Source: Marvinbryantia formatexigens DSM 14469
GTDB taxonomy: Bacteria; Bacillota; Clostridia; Lachnospirales; Lachnospiraceae
Direction of reading: 5' to 3'
Assembly (NCBI RefSeq): GCF_025148285.1
Contig: NZ_CP102268.1
Coordinates: forward strand, 4,247,501-4,311,500
Length of the DNA: 64,000 bases
In this document: piece after piece, positions 44,272-51,785 of the stretch
Position numbering within the stretch: the first letter of the stretch is position 1
How the letters are laid out: each line of letters opens with the position of its first letter
The notes under the pieces: model-generated
What the model was told of the DNA's origin: nothing
Databases searched by the model: none
Seen by the model: only the letters and a program-made list of their open reading frames with translations
Position numbers and translations under genes: made by a program

Positions 44272-45207
44272 TCAGTTTTCCACAAACAGCGGTGTTGAGT
44301 AATAGCGGTCGCCGGAGTCCGGAAGCAGAGCTACAATGGTCTTTCCTTTGTTTTCCGGGCGCTTTGCGAGCTGCAGCGCCGCATAAAGTGCCGCTCCGGA
44401 GGAGATTCCGGTCAGAACACCCTCGGTCTTACCAAGCTCCTTTGCCGCCGCAAAGGCATCGTCGTTTTCCACCTTGATAATCTCGTCATAAATGGAGGTA
44501 TTCAGCACATCCGGCACAAACCCGGCGCCGATTCCCTGAATCTTGTGCGGTCCGCCCTTGCCCTCGGAAAGTACCGGTGAGGCGGCCGGTTCTACAGCCA
44601 CTATCTTTACCTGCGGCTTTTTGCTCTTTAAATATTCCCCGACGCCGGTGATGGTGCCGCCGGTGCCGACGCCCGCCACGAAAATGTCCACCGCGCCGTC
44701 CGTATCATTCCAGATTTCCGGACCCGTGGTTTCCCGGTGAATCCGCGGATTTGCCGGATTCTCAAACTGTCCCGGAATAAAGCTGTTCTCTATTTCCGCC
44801 GCCAGCTCCTTCGCCTTCTCAATGGCGCCCTTCATGCCTCTGGAACCTTCGGTAAGCACGATTTCCGCCCCGTAAGCTTTCAGGATATTTCTGCGCTCCA
44901 CGCTCATCGTCTCCGGCATGGTGAGGATAATGCGGTAGCCCTTTACCGCCGCGATTGCCGCCAGTCCGATTCCGGTATTTCCCGATGTCGGCTCTATGAT
45001 AACCGCGCCCGGTTTCAGCTTTCCCTCCGCCTCCGCGCTCTCAATCATCGACTTTGCCACGCGGTCTTTCACACTGCCTGCCGGATTAAAATATTCCAGC
45101 TTTACCAGAACGCGCGCCGCAAGCTGATGCTTCTTCTCCAGATTTACCGCCTCCACCAGCGGTGTGCCGCCGATAAGTCCAAGTGTTCCCTGATAAACGT
45201 TTCCCAT
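44272..45207 (-). CDS. cysK: Cysteine synthase A
   Basis: The 311-residue PLP enzyme makes L-cysteine from O-acetylserine and sulfide. The PLP lysine lies in [19 protein letters not shown] near residue 45; other signatures are [20 protein letters not shown], the PLP-phosphate loop [15 protein letters not shown] near 180 and [15 protein letters not shown]. It stands alone with its own promoter and terminator, divergent from nothing and followed by the SpoIVA remnant. Confidence 0.96.
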   Translation of the reverse strand: MGNVYQGTLGLIGGTPLVEAVNLEKKHQLAARVLVKLEYFNPAGSVKDRVAKSMIESAEAEGKLKPGAVIIEPTSGNTGIGLAAIAAVKGYRIILTMPETMSVERRNILKAYGAEIVLTEGSRGMKGAIEKAKELAAEIENSFIPGQFENPANPRIHRETTGPEIWNDTDGAVDIFVAGVGTGGTITGVGEYLKSKKPQVKIVAVEPAASPVLSEGKGGPHKIQGIGAGFVPDVLNTSIYDEIIKVENDDAFAAAKELGKTEGVLTGISSGAALYAALQLAKRPENKGKTIVALLPDSGDRYYSTPLFVEN

Positions 45208-45266
45208 AATTTTTTCCTCTCTTTCTTTTCCTATATTTCCTACTTGATTACTATGTTATTAATGAC

Positions 45267-45294
45267 AGTTTACCACATTTTCTCTGTTTGTCAA
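45267..45294 (-). promoter_or_regulatory. Promoter of cysK
   Basis: TTGACA (45289-45294) and TAAACT (45267-45272) on the minus strand are 16 bases apart, about 60 bases before the start codon. It begins just after the mgtE terminator. No sulfur regulator site is recognised. Confidence 0.7.
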
Positions 45295-45303
45295 TAGTTT
45301 TTT

Positions 45304-45337
45304 TAAAAAAAGAAAGCCGCAGCGTTAAAGCTGCGGC
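45304..45337 (-). terminator. Rho-independent terminator overlapping the mgtE stop codon
   Basis: An 8-base perfect stem (GCCGCAGC with GCTGCGGC) has a loop that contains the TAA stop of mgtE, and is followed by a long T-rich run. The terminator thus starts inside the coding sequence. Confidence 0.9.
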
Positions 45338-46665
45338 AGTATCATGGTTGCTATATTGAAAAATACCAGAATCGAGCAGGTGTCCACCAGCGTGGAGATA
45401 ATCGGCGCCGAGACGATCGCCGGGTCGATATTGATTTTCTGGGCAAGCAGCGGCAGGACACAGCCGATAAGCTTGGAAATTATAATCGTCACAATCAGCG
45501 AACAGCCCACGACAACGGCAATGAGCGGATCCTGATACATAATCAGAATGCGGATACCATTGGCAATCGCCAGAATAACGCCGACCACGATCGATACGCG
45601 GAATTCCTTGAACATTGCCCGGAATATATCCTTAAAATGAATCTCATCCAGCGCAATCCCGCGGATAATCAGCGCGGAGCTCTGGGAGCCGCAGTTTCCG
45701 CCGGTGCCCATCAGCATCGGGATAAAGGAAACCAGAAGCGGCACCGCCTCGAACGCTTTTTCATAGTTGGTGATCAGAATTCCCGTCACCGTGGAGGACA
45801 GCATCAGAAACAGCAGCCACGGCACACGGTTTTTTGCGTGCTGGAAAACAGACGTATCGAAGTAGGATTCCTCGGACGGATTGACAGCCGCCATCTTGCT
45901 GATATCCTCCGTCACCTCGTCAACCATGACGTCGATTGCGTCATCGACAGTAACGATGCCGACCATCAGATTATCCGCGTCGACCACCGGCAGCGCCAGC
46001 AGGTCATATTTGCGGAAAAGCTGCACGACCTCCTCCTGGTCGGTGTGCGTGGAAACGGATTTGATCTCCGTTTCCATAATCTCTTCCATCGTAATATCGT
46101 CATCCATCGTGAGCAGGTCCTTTGCCGTCACGATGCCGACCAGCCTGCGGTGCTCCAGAATGTAGCAGGTATAAATCGTCTCTTTATGAATGCCGACGCG
46201 CTTGATATGCATCAGCGCCTGCGCGACCGTCGTGTGCTTGCGCAGGTCGACGTATTCCGTCGTCATAATGCTGCCGGCGCTGTCGTCCGGATAATTCAGC
46301 AGCACATTGATTTTATTTCTCTTTTCCGGGTCCACCGCCTCCAGAATGCGGGTGACCAGATTGGCGGGAAGGTCCTCCAGAAGGTCTACGGTATCATCCA
46401 TAAACAGCTCATCCAGAATAACCTTCAGCTCCCGCTCTGTAAACATTTCTACCAGGTCGGACTGCTGGTTTCCGTCCATGTTTGCGAACACATCCGCCGC
46501 CTTATCCTTCGGAATCAGACGGAATGCCAGCACCAGCTCCTTATCCTCCAGTTCTGACAGAAGAACCGCAATGTCCACGGCGTTCATGACATTGAGAATG
46601 CTTCTCACTGCCTTGAACTCCCGCGCAGACAGCAGTCCTTCGAAAATTTCTCTGTCCATATCCAT
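45325..46665 (-). CDS. mgtE: Magnesium transporter MgtE
   Basis: The 446-residue protein has the cytoplasmic N domain (about residues 1-125), two CBS domains (AGSIMTTEYVDLRKHTTVAQ, then MEEIMETEIKSVSTHTDQEE) and five C-terminal membrane segments. The pore signature is in FIPMLMGTGGNCGSQSSALI. MgtE is a Mg2+ channel gated by binding of Mg2+ to N and CBS domains. It follows trpS after a structured 148-base gap. Confidence 0.95.
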   Translation of the reverse strand: MDMDREIFEGLLSAREFKAVRSILNVMNAVDIAVLLSELEDKELVLAFRLIPKDKAADVFANMDGNQQSDLVEMFTERELKVILDELFMDDTVDLLEDLPANLVTRILEAVDPEKRNKINVLLNYPDDSAGSIMTTEYVDLRKHTTVAQALMHIKRVGIHKETIYTCYILEHRRLVGIVTAKDLLTMDDDITMEEIMETEIKSVSTHTDQEEVVQLFRKYDLLALPVVDADNLMVGIVTVDDAIDVMVDEVTEDISKMAAVNPSEESYFDTSVFQHAKNRVPWLLFLMLSSTVTGILITNYEKAFEAVPLLVSFIPMLMGTGGNCGSQSSALIIRGIALDEIHFKDIFRAMFKEFRVSIVVGVILAIANGIRILIMYQDPLIAVVVGCSLIVTIIISKLIGCVLPLLAQKINIDPAIVSAPIISTLVDTCSILVFFNIATMILPQL

Positions 46666-46813
46666 TCTCCCTTCTCTTTATGAAATTGCATAATCGGTCC
46701 TCCAAAGAAGGGTAACTGCCACCTGCGTCCATTGCGCTCACCTGCCTTTCCTTTCCCTGTCCGGCAGGTCTCTCCCCGGTAGTATTGCCGGGAAAGCGCT
46801 GCCTTATTCTCTT
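46666..46813 (-). promoter_or_regulatory. Possible structured leader of mgtE
   Basis: The gap between trpS and mgtE can fold into CCCGG/CCGGG and ACCTGCC/GGCAGGT hairpins, and a second GCAGGT copy downstream could compete for the same ACCTGC strand. This is the layout of a switch, and mgtE genes often have Mg2+ riboswitches, but the conserved M-box sequence is not recognisable. The call is tentative. Confidence 0.3.
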
Positions 46814-47818
46814 CTATCGTATACGGTCCGGGAAACCGACCTTCCGCTGTACCTTCCGCAGCGTTTTATTTGCAAAATACGCCGCTTTTTCCGCGTTATT
46901 TTTAATAACGCCATCGATATACGCCTTATCCTTTTCCAGGCGCGCCACCTCCGACTGCAGCGGTGCAAGCTGTGCGGCAACCGCCTCGCCGACTGCCATC
47001 TTCAGCTCGCCATAGCCCTTTCCGTCAAACTCCCGTTCTACATCAGACGGAAGCTTACCGGTGCAGGCGCAGTAAATATCGATCAGATTTTTTACGCCCG
47101 GCTGCTCATCGCGGTAGCGGACGCATCCTTCCGAATCCGTCACCGCGCGTTTGCACTTGCGGATGATGGTATCCGTATCGTCCATGAGATAAATGCTGCC
47201 GTTCGGATTTTCATCCGACTTGGACATCTTCTTTTCCGGATTCTGCAGGCTCATGATTTTGGCGCCCGCTTTGCCGATGTACGGCTCCGGTATCGTAAAG
47301 GTATCCCCGTATATGCTGTTAAAGCGCTGCGCGATATCGCGCGTAATCTCCAGATGCTGCTTCTGGTCGATGCCCACCGGAACTACGTCCGCCTGGAACA
47401 GCAGAATGTCCGCCGCCATCAGCACCGGGTAGGTAAACAGTCCCGCATTGATATTGTCCGCGTGCTTTGCCGCCTTGTCCTTAAACTGCGTCATCCGGTT
47501 GAGCTCACCCATATAGGTGTAGCAGTTTAAAATCCAGGCAAGCTCCGCATGTGCGGAGACATGCGACTGATAGTAAATGCAGTTTTTCTCCGGGTCCAGT
47601 CCCGCCGCAATATACAGCGTAAGCAGCGCGCGCGCACGCTTTCTCAGCGTCGCCGGGTCCTGCCGCACCGTAATGGAGTGCTCATCCACCACACAGTAAA
47701 AGCACTCGTACTCATCGCTCAATTTTACCCAGTTTTTCAGCGCCCCCAGGTAGTTGCCGAGCGTCAGATTGCCCGTCGCCTGCATACCGCTGAATAATAC
47801 CTTTTTATCCTGAATCAT
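46814..47818 (-). CDS. trpS: Tryptophanyl-tRNA synthetase
   Basis: The 334-residue class I synthetase has the HIGH-like segment GMQATGNLTLGNYLGALKNW near residue 12, GELNRMTQFKDKAAKH and VPVGIDQKQHLEITRDIAQR, and the KMSKS motif in NPEKKMSKSDENPNGSIYLM near residue 200. It charges tRNA-Trp. The promoter lies about 105 bases upstream and there is no recognisable T-box in that short leader. Confidence 0.97.
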   Translation of the reverse strand: MIQDKKVLFSGMQATGNLTLGNYLGALKNWVKLSDEYECFYCVVDEHSITVRQDPATLRKRARALLTLYIAAGLDPEKNCIYYQSHVSAHAELAWILNCYTYMGELNRMTQFKDKAAKHADNINAGLFTYPVLMAADILLFQADVVPVGIDQKQHLEITRDIAQRFNSIYGDTFTIPEPYIGKAGAKIMSLQNPEKKMSKSDENPNGSIYLMDDTDTIIRKCKRAVTDSEGCVRYRDEQPGVKNLIDIYCACTGKLPSDVEREFDGKGYGELKMAVGEAVAAQLAPLQSEVARLEKDKAYIDGVIKNNAEKAAYFANKTLRKVQRKVGFPDRIR

Positions 47819-47921
47819 AATTATGCCGCCTTCCTTATCTCTGAATCACGTTCTTACGCCCCGGACCCACAGAACCGTCTTTGCGTCGCAGCAGATGTCT
47901 GAGGCTGACGTGAACAATAGT

Positions 47922-47950
47922 AGTTTATCATCTGAATCCCCGAAAGTCAA
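47922..47950 (-). promoter_or_regulatory. Promoter of trpS
   Basis: TTGACT (47945-47950) and TAAACT (47922-47927) on the minus strand, 17 bases apart. It is back to back with the luxS promoter, whose -35 box begins four bases further on. Confidence 0.7.
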
Positions 47951-47953
47951 TCA

Positions 47954-47982
47954 TTGACATTTGCATCTGCATCATGCATACT
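47954..47982 (+). promoter_or_regulatory. Promoter of luxS
   Basis: TTGACA (47954-47959) and CATACT (47977-47982) are 17 bases apart, with start of transcription expected near 47989. Confidence 0.65.
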
Positions 47983-47994
47983 GAATATCAGTTA

Positions 47995-48031
47995 CAGACA
48001 AAAGCTGCTTTTGCAGGCGGTCTTTTGTCTG
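47995..48031 (+). promoter_or_regulatory. Long hairpin in the luxS leader
   Basis: CAGACAAAAG (47995-48004) pairs perfectly with CTTTTGTCTG (48022-48031), and an inner CTGC/GCAG stem closes a TTTT loop. It is followed by CATGGC, the same edge as the dispersed repeat at 21117-21162 (CTTTTGTC then TGCATGGC), so it may be a diverged member of that family. Confidence 0.55.
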
Positions 48032-48076
48032 CATGGCTGACGCAGGATATTATTCAAATTCAAAAAGGAGATTCTC

Positions 48077-48553
48077 ATGGAAAAAATTGCAAGCTTTACG
48101 ATTGACCATATCAAACTGCAGCCGGGTCTCTATGTGTCGCGGAAAGACACCTTCGGGGATACCGTCATCACCACCTTCGACATCCGCATGACCTCCCCGA
48201 ACGAGGAGCCCGTCATGAATACGGCGGAGGTCCATACGCTGGAGCATCTTGGCGCCACCTATCTGCGCAGCGACAGCGAATTTGGCCCGAAGGTCGTTTA
48301 TTTCGGACCGATGGGCTGCCGCACGGGCTGCTATCTTCTGCTCGCCGGGGATTACAGCTCCCGCGATATCCTTCCGCTGATTACCGGCATGTTCACCTTT
48401 ATCCGCGATTTCCGCGGGGAAATACCGGGAGCAGAGGCAAAGGACTGCGGAAACTACCTCGACCACAATCTTGGTATGGCAAACTATCTGGCGGACCGCT
48501 ATCTGAAGGTTCTTGAGCATATCACGCCAGACCGGCTGGAATATCCCATCTGA
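48077..48553 (+). CDS. luxS: S-ribosylhomocysteine lyase
   Basis: The 158-residue protein cleaves S-ribosylhomocysteine to homocysteine and the precursor of autoinducer 2. The metal ligands are in TAEVHTLEHLGATYLR near residue 54 (HTLEH) and EAKDCGNYLDHNLGMA near residue 126. AAAAAGGAG precedes the start. It is a single-gene unit, divergent from trpS. No SAM riboswitch is visible in its 88-base leader. Confidence 0.97.
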   Translation: MEKIASFTIDHIKLQPGLYVSRKDTFGDTVITTFDIRMTSPNEEPVMNTAEVHTLEHLGATYLRSDSEFGPKVVYFGPMGCRTGCYLLLAGDYSSRDILPLITGMFTFIRDFRGEIPGAEAKDCGNYLDHNLGMANYLADRYLKVLEHITPDRLEYPI

Positions 48554-48656
48554 GGACGCAGCCCCGGCAGACCGGCTTTATCTGCCGCACGCCTTCTTAA
48601 GGTTATCCGGCGGCTGCCGCACAAAAATGCGTGCCGTCAGATAAGCCTGCGATTCG

Positions 48657-49274
48657 TTATGGTCTGTCATATCCCTTTATTATGGAGACGGCTGCCGCTC
48701 CTTTTTTCCGGAATCTGCGCATCATGCGGCGGATACGCTTCGGTCTGCCGAGGTATACGTTGCGCACATAGGAAAAGCAGGCGTTTTCCCCATATTTGTC
48801 CAGAATCCGCAGCAGGTGCTCAAGCTCCTGCTGCGTTTTCGGATGCATCATATAATGACTCTTTCCCTTCAGAAAATACGCCAGCGGGTCGTGCTGCGTA
48901 TAGCTTCCCCGGTTGTAAACCTTCGACGCGGCAATCCGGTCTGCGAGCATTTCCGCGACATAGCGGCGCGGCATCCGCATTCCCGCCATCGCCTGACCCT
49001 TATCCTCCAGACTGTAATCGATCCAGTATTCAAAATGATGCTTATTTCTTCCTTTGTGGTGCAGCCACGCCGCCGAGTAGCCCTTATCCTCGCGCTCCGC
49101 ATTATTCGGGCTGCGTGTGCCCTGGTAATACTTTGCTCCGACCAGGAACTCCGACGGCATATATTTCGATAAATCGTGTGTCAGTCCCTGCCAGTACAGT
49201 CCGATTTTAAAGCAATGCTCCATCACCAGAAGCTTGTGTCCGGTGATTGTGCAAAAGTGTCCGATTGGATTCAT
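48657..49274 (-). CDS. DUF5662 family protein
   Basis: The 205-residue protein begins MNPIGHFCTITGHKLLVMEH and has conserved His/Asp-rich segments GLTHDLSKYMPSEF, YYQGTRSPNNAERE, HHKGRNKHHFEYWIDY and the C-terminal YVRNVYLGRPKRIRR. The HD-like spacing of histidines suggests a metal-binding, possibly phosphohydrolase-type fold, which is inference. DUF5662 members occur widely in Firmicutes and their phages. Its first 68 bases overlap the end of the GH13 gene in another frame. Confidence 0.82.
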   Translation of the reverse strand: MNPIGHFCTITGHKLLVMEHCFKIGLYWQGLTHDLSKYMPSEFLVGAKYYQGTRSPNNAEREDKGYSAAWLHHKGRNKHHFEYWIDYSLEDKGQAMAGMRMPRRYVAEMLADRIAASKVYNRGSYTQHDPLAYFLKGKSHYMMHPKTQQELEHLLRILDKYGENACFSYVRNVYLGRPKRIRRMMRRFRKKGAAAVSIIKGYDRP

Positions 49275-51120
49275 CCTTCTTCCTTCCCTTCTTTCCGATT
49301 AAAACGACCACCGTTCTCTCCGGAAACTCTTTTATCCGTTCCGGACCGTTCAGCGGCTCCGGCTCCGCCAGAAAAGCATCCTCCCTGGCAGTATCTATGG
49401 CGATATGCCACAGGAAACCTTTCGGGAGCTTCGGCAGCGCAAATTCCTGCGGAAGCGGATTGAAGTTGTACGCGATATACAGATACTCTTCATCCCCTGC
49501 ATAGCTGCCGCACAGCATAACGCCGAGCTGCCTGCTGTTGTACGAAAAATCGCCGTACCAGGCGCGGCTGCTGTGATAAGAGAGGTCCGGATATCCGCAG
49601 GATCTGTAATCCGTCATCTGCGGCTCCTCCGGAAGACGCAGAATCTTATGCTCCCTGCGGAAGGCGACCGCCTTCTTTACAAATTCTGTCAGGTCACGGT
49701 TCTTCTGGTACGCGCTCCAGTCCACCCACGATACCTGGTTGTCCAGACAGTAGGGATTGTTATTGCCTCCCTGGGAATTACCGAATTCGTCCCCCGCCAG
49801 CAGCATGGGCGTGCCCTGGGCGAGCAGCACAAGCAGAAAGGCATTGCGCACCTGCTTTCTGCGCAGCGCGAGAACCGCACGCTTTCTGCATGGACCCTCC
49901 GTCCCGCAGTTCCAGCTGAAATTGCAGACAGCGCCGTCGTTATTCTGTTCCCCGTTTTCCTCGTTATGCTTGCTGTCGTAGCTCACCAGGTCCTGCAGAG
50001 GAAAGCCGTCGTGGTTTGTAATATAATTGATGATGCCAAAATCTGCGGAATTTCTGCGGCTGCGCCACGCCGCCGCATCCAGGACGCCCTCGTCCCCCTT
50101 CAAGAGACGGCGCATGTCCACCAGAAATCCGTCATTGCATTCCGCAAAGCAGCGTTCCGTCTTTCCCGTCTTCCTATCAGAGCCACTATACCAGCCGGCA
50201 ATATTGCCCGACAGCAGCTTTGTGCCCGCAAGGAGCGCATCCCCCGCCAGGCAGCGGCAGATATCTTCCTTTCCCATAATATGAAATCCATCGATATGAT
50301 ATTCCCGCACCCAGAAGGTAAGGCAGTCCAGCGCCATCCGCACCGGCACCTCCGGCGTGAAATACATATCCAGCAGCACCTCCATGCCGTTTTCGTGGAA
50401 CATGCGCACGCAGTCCTTCAGCTCCTTTACCGGATCTGCCGCCGCAAAGCTGCGCCTGGGCGCAAAATAATTTCCCGCTCCATAGCCCCAGTAATTTTTT
50501 CCGGCTGCCGGCATGTGCATCTGCGGATGCCCCTTTTTCGGGCATGGCTGCGGTGCCGGCTCGTAGACGGGCATCAGCTTCACCTGGTTGACGCCGAGCT
50601 CTTTTAAGTACGGTATCTTCTCCTGCAGTCCCTTAAAGGTACCCTTGCTCTGCACCTTTGACCGGGAATGTCTGGTAAAATTGCGCACGTGCAGGTGATA
50701 CATCACGGCGTCCTCCCAGGCGATGCCGGGCTTTTTGTCCCCCTTCCAGTCGTAGGGCGAAAACGCCATCCCGCACCGGATATCCTCCCAGCTTTCCGGC
50801 TCCTCCTTCTGCGGGCAGAGCACCGTCGCGTACGGGTCCCCCGCCGTCTCCCCGTCGATTCTGAACTGATACGTATACTGCTTCCACGGCAGAGCGTTTA
50901 CCTTCATGGTGCGCAGTCCGCCGATTGCCGCCTCACCGGGAAATGCCTCCTCCTGCATCAGAGCGCCGCTCTTTTTGTCGTACAGCAGAAGCTCCGCCTT
51001 CTGTCCCCTTTCTGCGGCAACGGTAAACCGGACCCCATCTTTTTCCTTTACGGCGCCGGGTGTACAGAAAAGTGCCGCACTCCTGTCCACTGTCCATATT
51101 TTCTGCCTCTCTTGCAACAT
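49207..51120 (-). CDS. GH13 glycogen-debranching-type protein lacking catalytic residues
   Basis: The 637-residue protein has the layout of GlgX/isoamylase: an N-terminal CBM48-like part, a barrel (YLKELGVNQVKLMPVYEPAP, YWGYGAGNYFAP) and a C-terminal beta domain. The usual catalytic sites are changed. REYHIDGFHIMGKED has Met282 where the nucleophile Asp of DGFRFD should be, and TKLLSGNIAGW has Gly305 where the acid/base Glu should be. The loop around DVVYNHT is shortened to DMYFTPEVP. The third acid (NHDGF, Asp371) is kept. It is probably a non-catalytic or altered carbohydrate protein. It overlaps the DUF5662 gene by 68 bases. Confidence 0.85.
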   Translation of the reverse strand: MLQERQKIWTVDRSAALFCTPGAVKEKDGVRFTVAAERGQKAELLLYDKKSGALMQEEAFPGEAAIGGLRTMKVNALPWKQYTYQFRIDGETAGDPYATVLCPQKEEPESWEDIRCGMAFSPYDWKGDKKPGIAWEDAVMYHLHVRNFTRHSRSKVQSKGTFKGLQEKIPYLKELGVNQVKLMPVYEPAPQPCPKKGHPQMHMPAAGKNYWGYGAGNYFAPRRSFAAADPVKELKDCVRMFHENGMEVLLDMYFTPEVPVRMALDCLTFWVREYHIDGFHIMGKEDICRCLAGDALLAGTKLLSGNIAGWYSGSDRKTGKTERCFAECNDGFLVDMRRLLKGDEGVLDAAAWRSRRNSADFGIINYITNHDGFPLQDLVSYDSKHNEENGEQNNDGAVCNFSWNCGTEGPCRKRAVLALRRKQVRNAFLLVLLAQGTPMLLAGDEFGNSQGGNNNPYCLDNQVSWVDWSAYQKNRDLTEFVKKAVAFRREHKILRLPEEPQMTDYRSCGYPDLSYHSSRAWYGDFSYNSRQLGVMLCGSYAGDEEYLYIAYNFNPLPQEFALPKLPKGFLWHIAIDTAREDAFLAEPEPLNGPERIKEFPERTVVVLIGKKGRKKDESNRTLLHNHRTQASGDGALL

Positions 51121-51269
51121 TTTCTCATCCTTTCCGTAAGCATTCTTAAAATCAGTATATCATAACTTCCACCCATTTGTATAACATTTTTTGCAACAGT
51201 TATGCCATGCAGAAAAATGGAAAAACAGACCGTGCATGGCATAAAGACTGATTTTTATGCGTTATCTAC

Positions 51270-51298
51270 TTGCAATTAGCGTAAGTTTTTGGTAATAT
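51270..51298 (+). promoter_or_regulatory. Promoter of the DUF1292 gene
   Basis: TTGCAA (51270-51275) and TAATAT (51293-51298) are 17 bases apart. The roughly 90-base leader before the gene is GC-rich and can form a weak hairpin, but I see no known element. Confidence 0.6.
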
Positions 51299-51394
51299 CG
51301 TATATCATGATGCACGGACAGCGAAGGCGCAGAGCGCGAAGCAGTCCGTAGGGCGTCATACTCACCCCATAAAAGAAAAAGAGAGGTTAAACTT

Positions 51395-51739
51395 ATGAGC
51401 GAAAATGATGTAAATTGCGGCGGAAACTGCGCCTCCTGCGGCGAGGACTGCGAACAGGCAACGGTCACCCTTACCCTGGACAATGACGAGGTGCTGGAAT
51501 GTGCCATTCTGACGATCTATGAAGTGGGCGAAAGACAGTATATCGCGCTGCTTCCGCTGGATGAGAACGGCGAAAACGAGGATGGAGAGGTGTTCTTGTA
51601 CCGCTACACGGAGGTAGACGGCAATCCGTCCCTGGAAAACATCGAGGATGACGATGAGTACGAGGCTGCAGCGGACGCTTTCGATGAAATGCTGGATGAG
51701 CAGGAATTTGACGAGCTTCTGGACGACGAGGAAGAATAG
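51395..51739 (+). CDS. DUF1292 domain protein (YrzB-like)
   Basis: The 114-residue acidic protein starts with a cysteine cluster (NCGGNCASCGEDCEQ, five Cys within residues 8-19), which could bind metal, then the DUF1292 core TVTLTLDNDEVLECAILTIY and QYIALLPLDENGENEDGEVF, and a very acidic C-terminus (EFDELLDDEEE). DUF1292 proteins are small, common in Firmicutes and of unknown function. AGAGAGG precedes the start. The cysteine cluster is not part of the usual domain. Confidence 0.88.
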   Translation: MSENDVNCGGNCASCGEDCEQATVTLTLDNDEVLECAILTIYEVGERQYIALLPLDENGENEDGEVFLYRYTEVDGNPSLENIEDDDEYEAAADAFDEMLDEQEFDELLDDEEE

Positions 51740-51785
51740 CCGACAGTACCACACACGGGAAAGCCGGCTGCTCCGTACCTCTATT

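Noticed and set aside
46666-46813. Magnesium M-box riboswitch before mgtE
   Set aside because: The conserved M-box core segments could not be found. The region is reported only as a possible structured leader.
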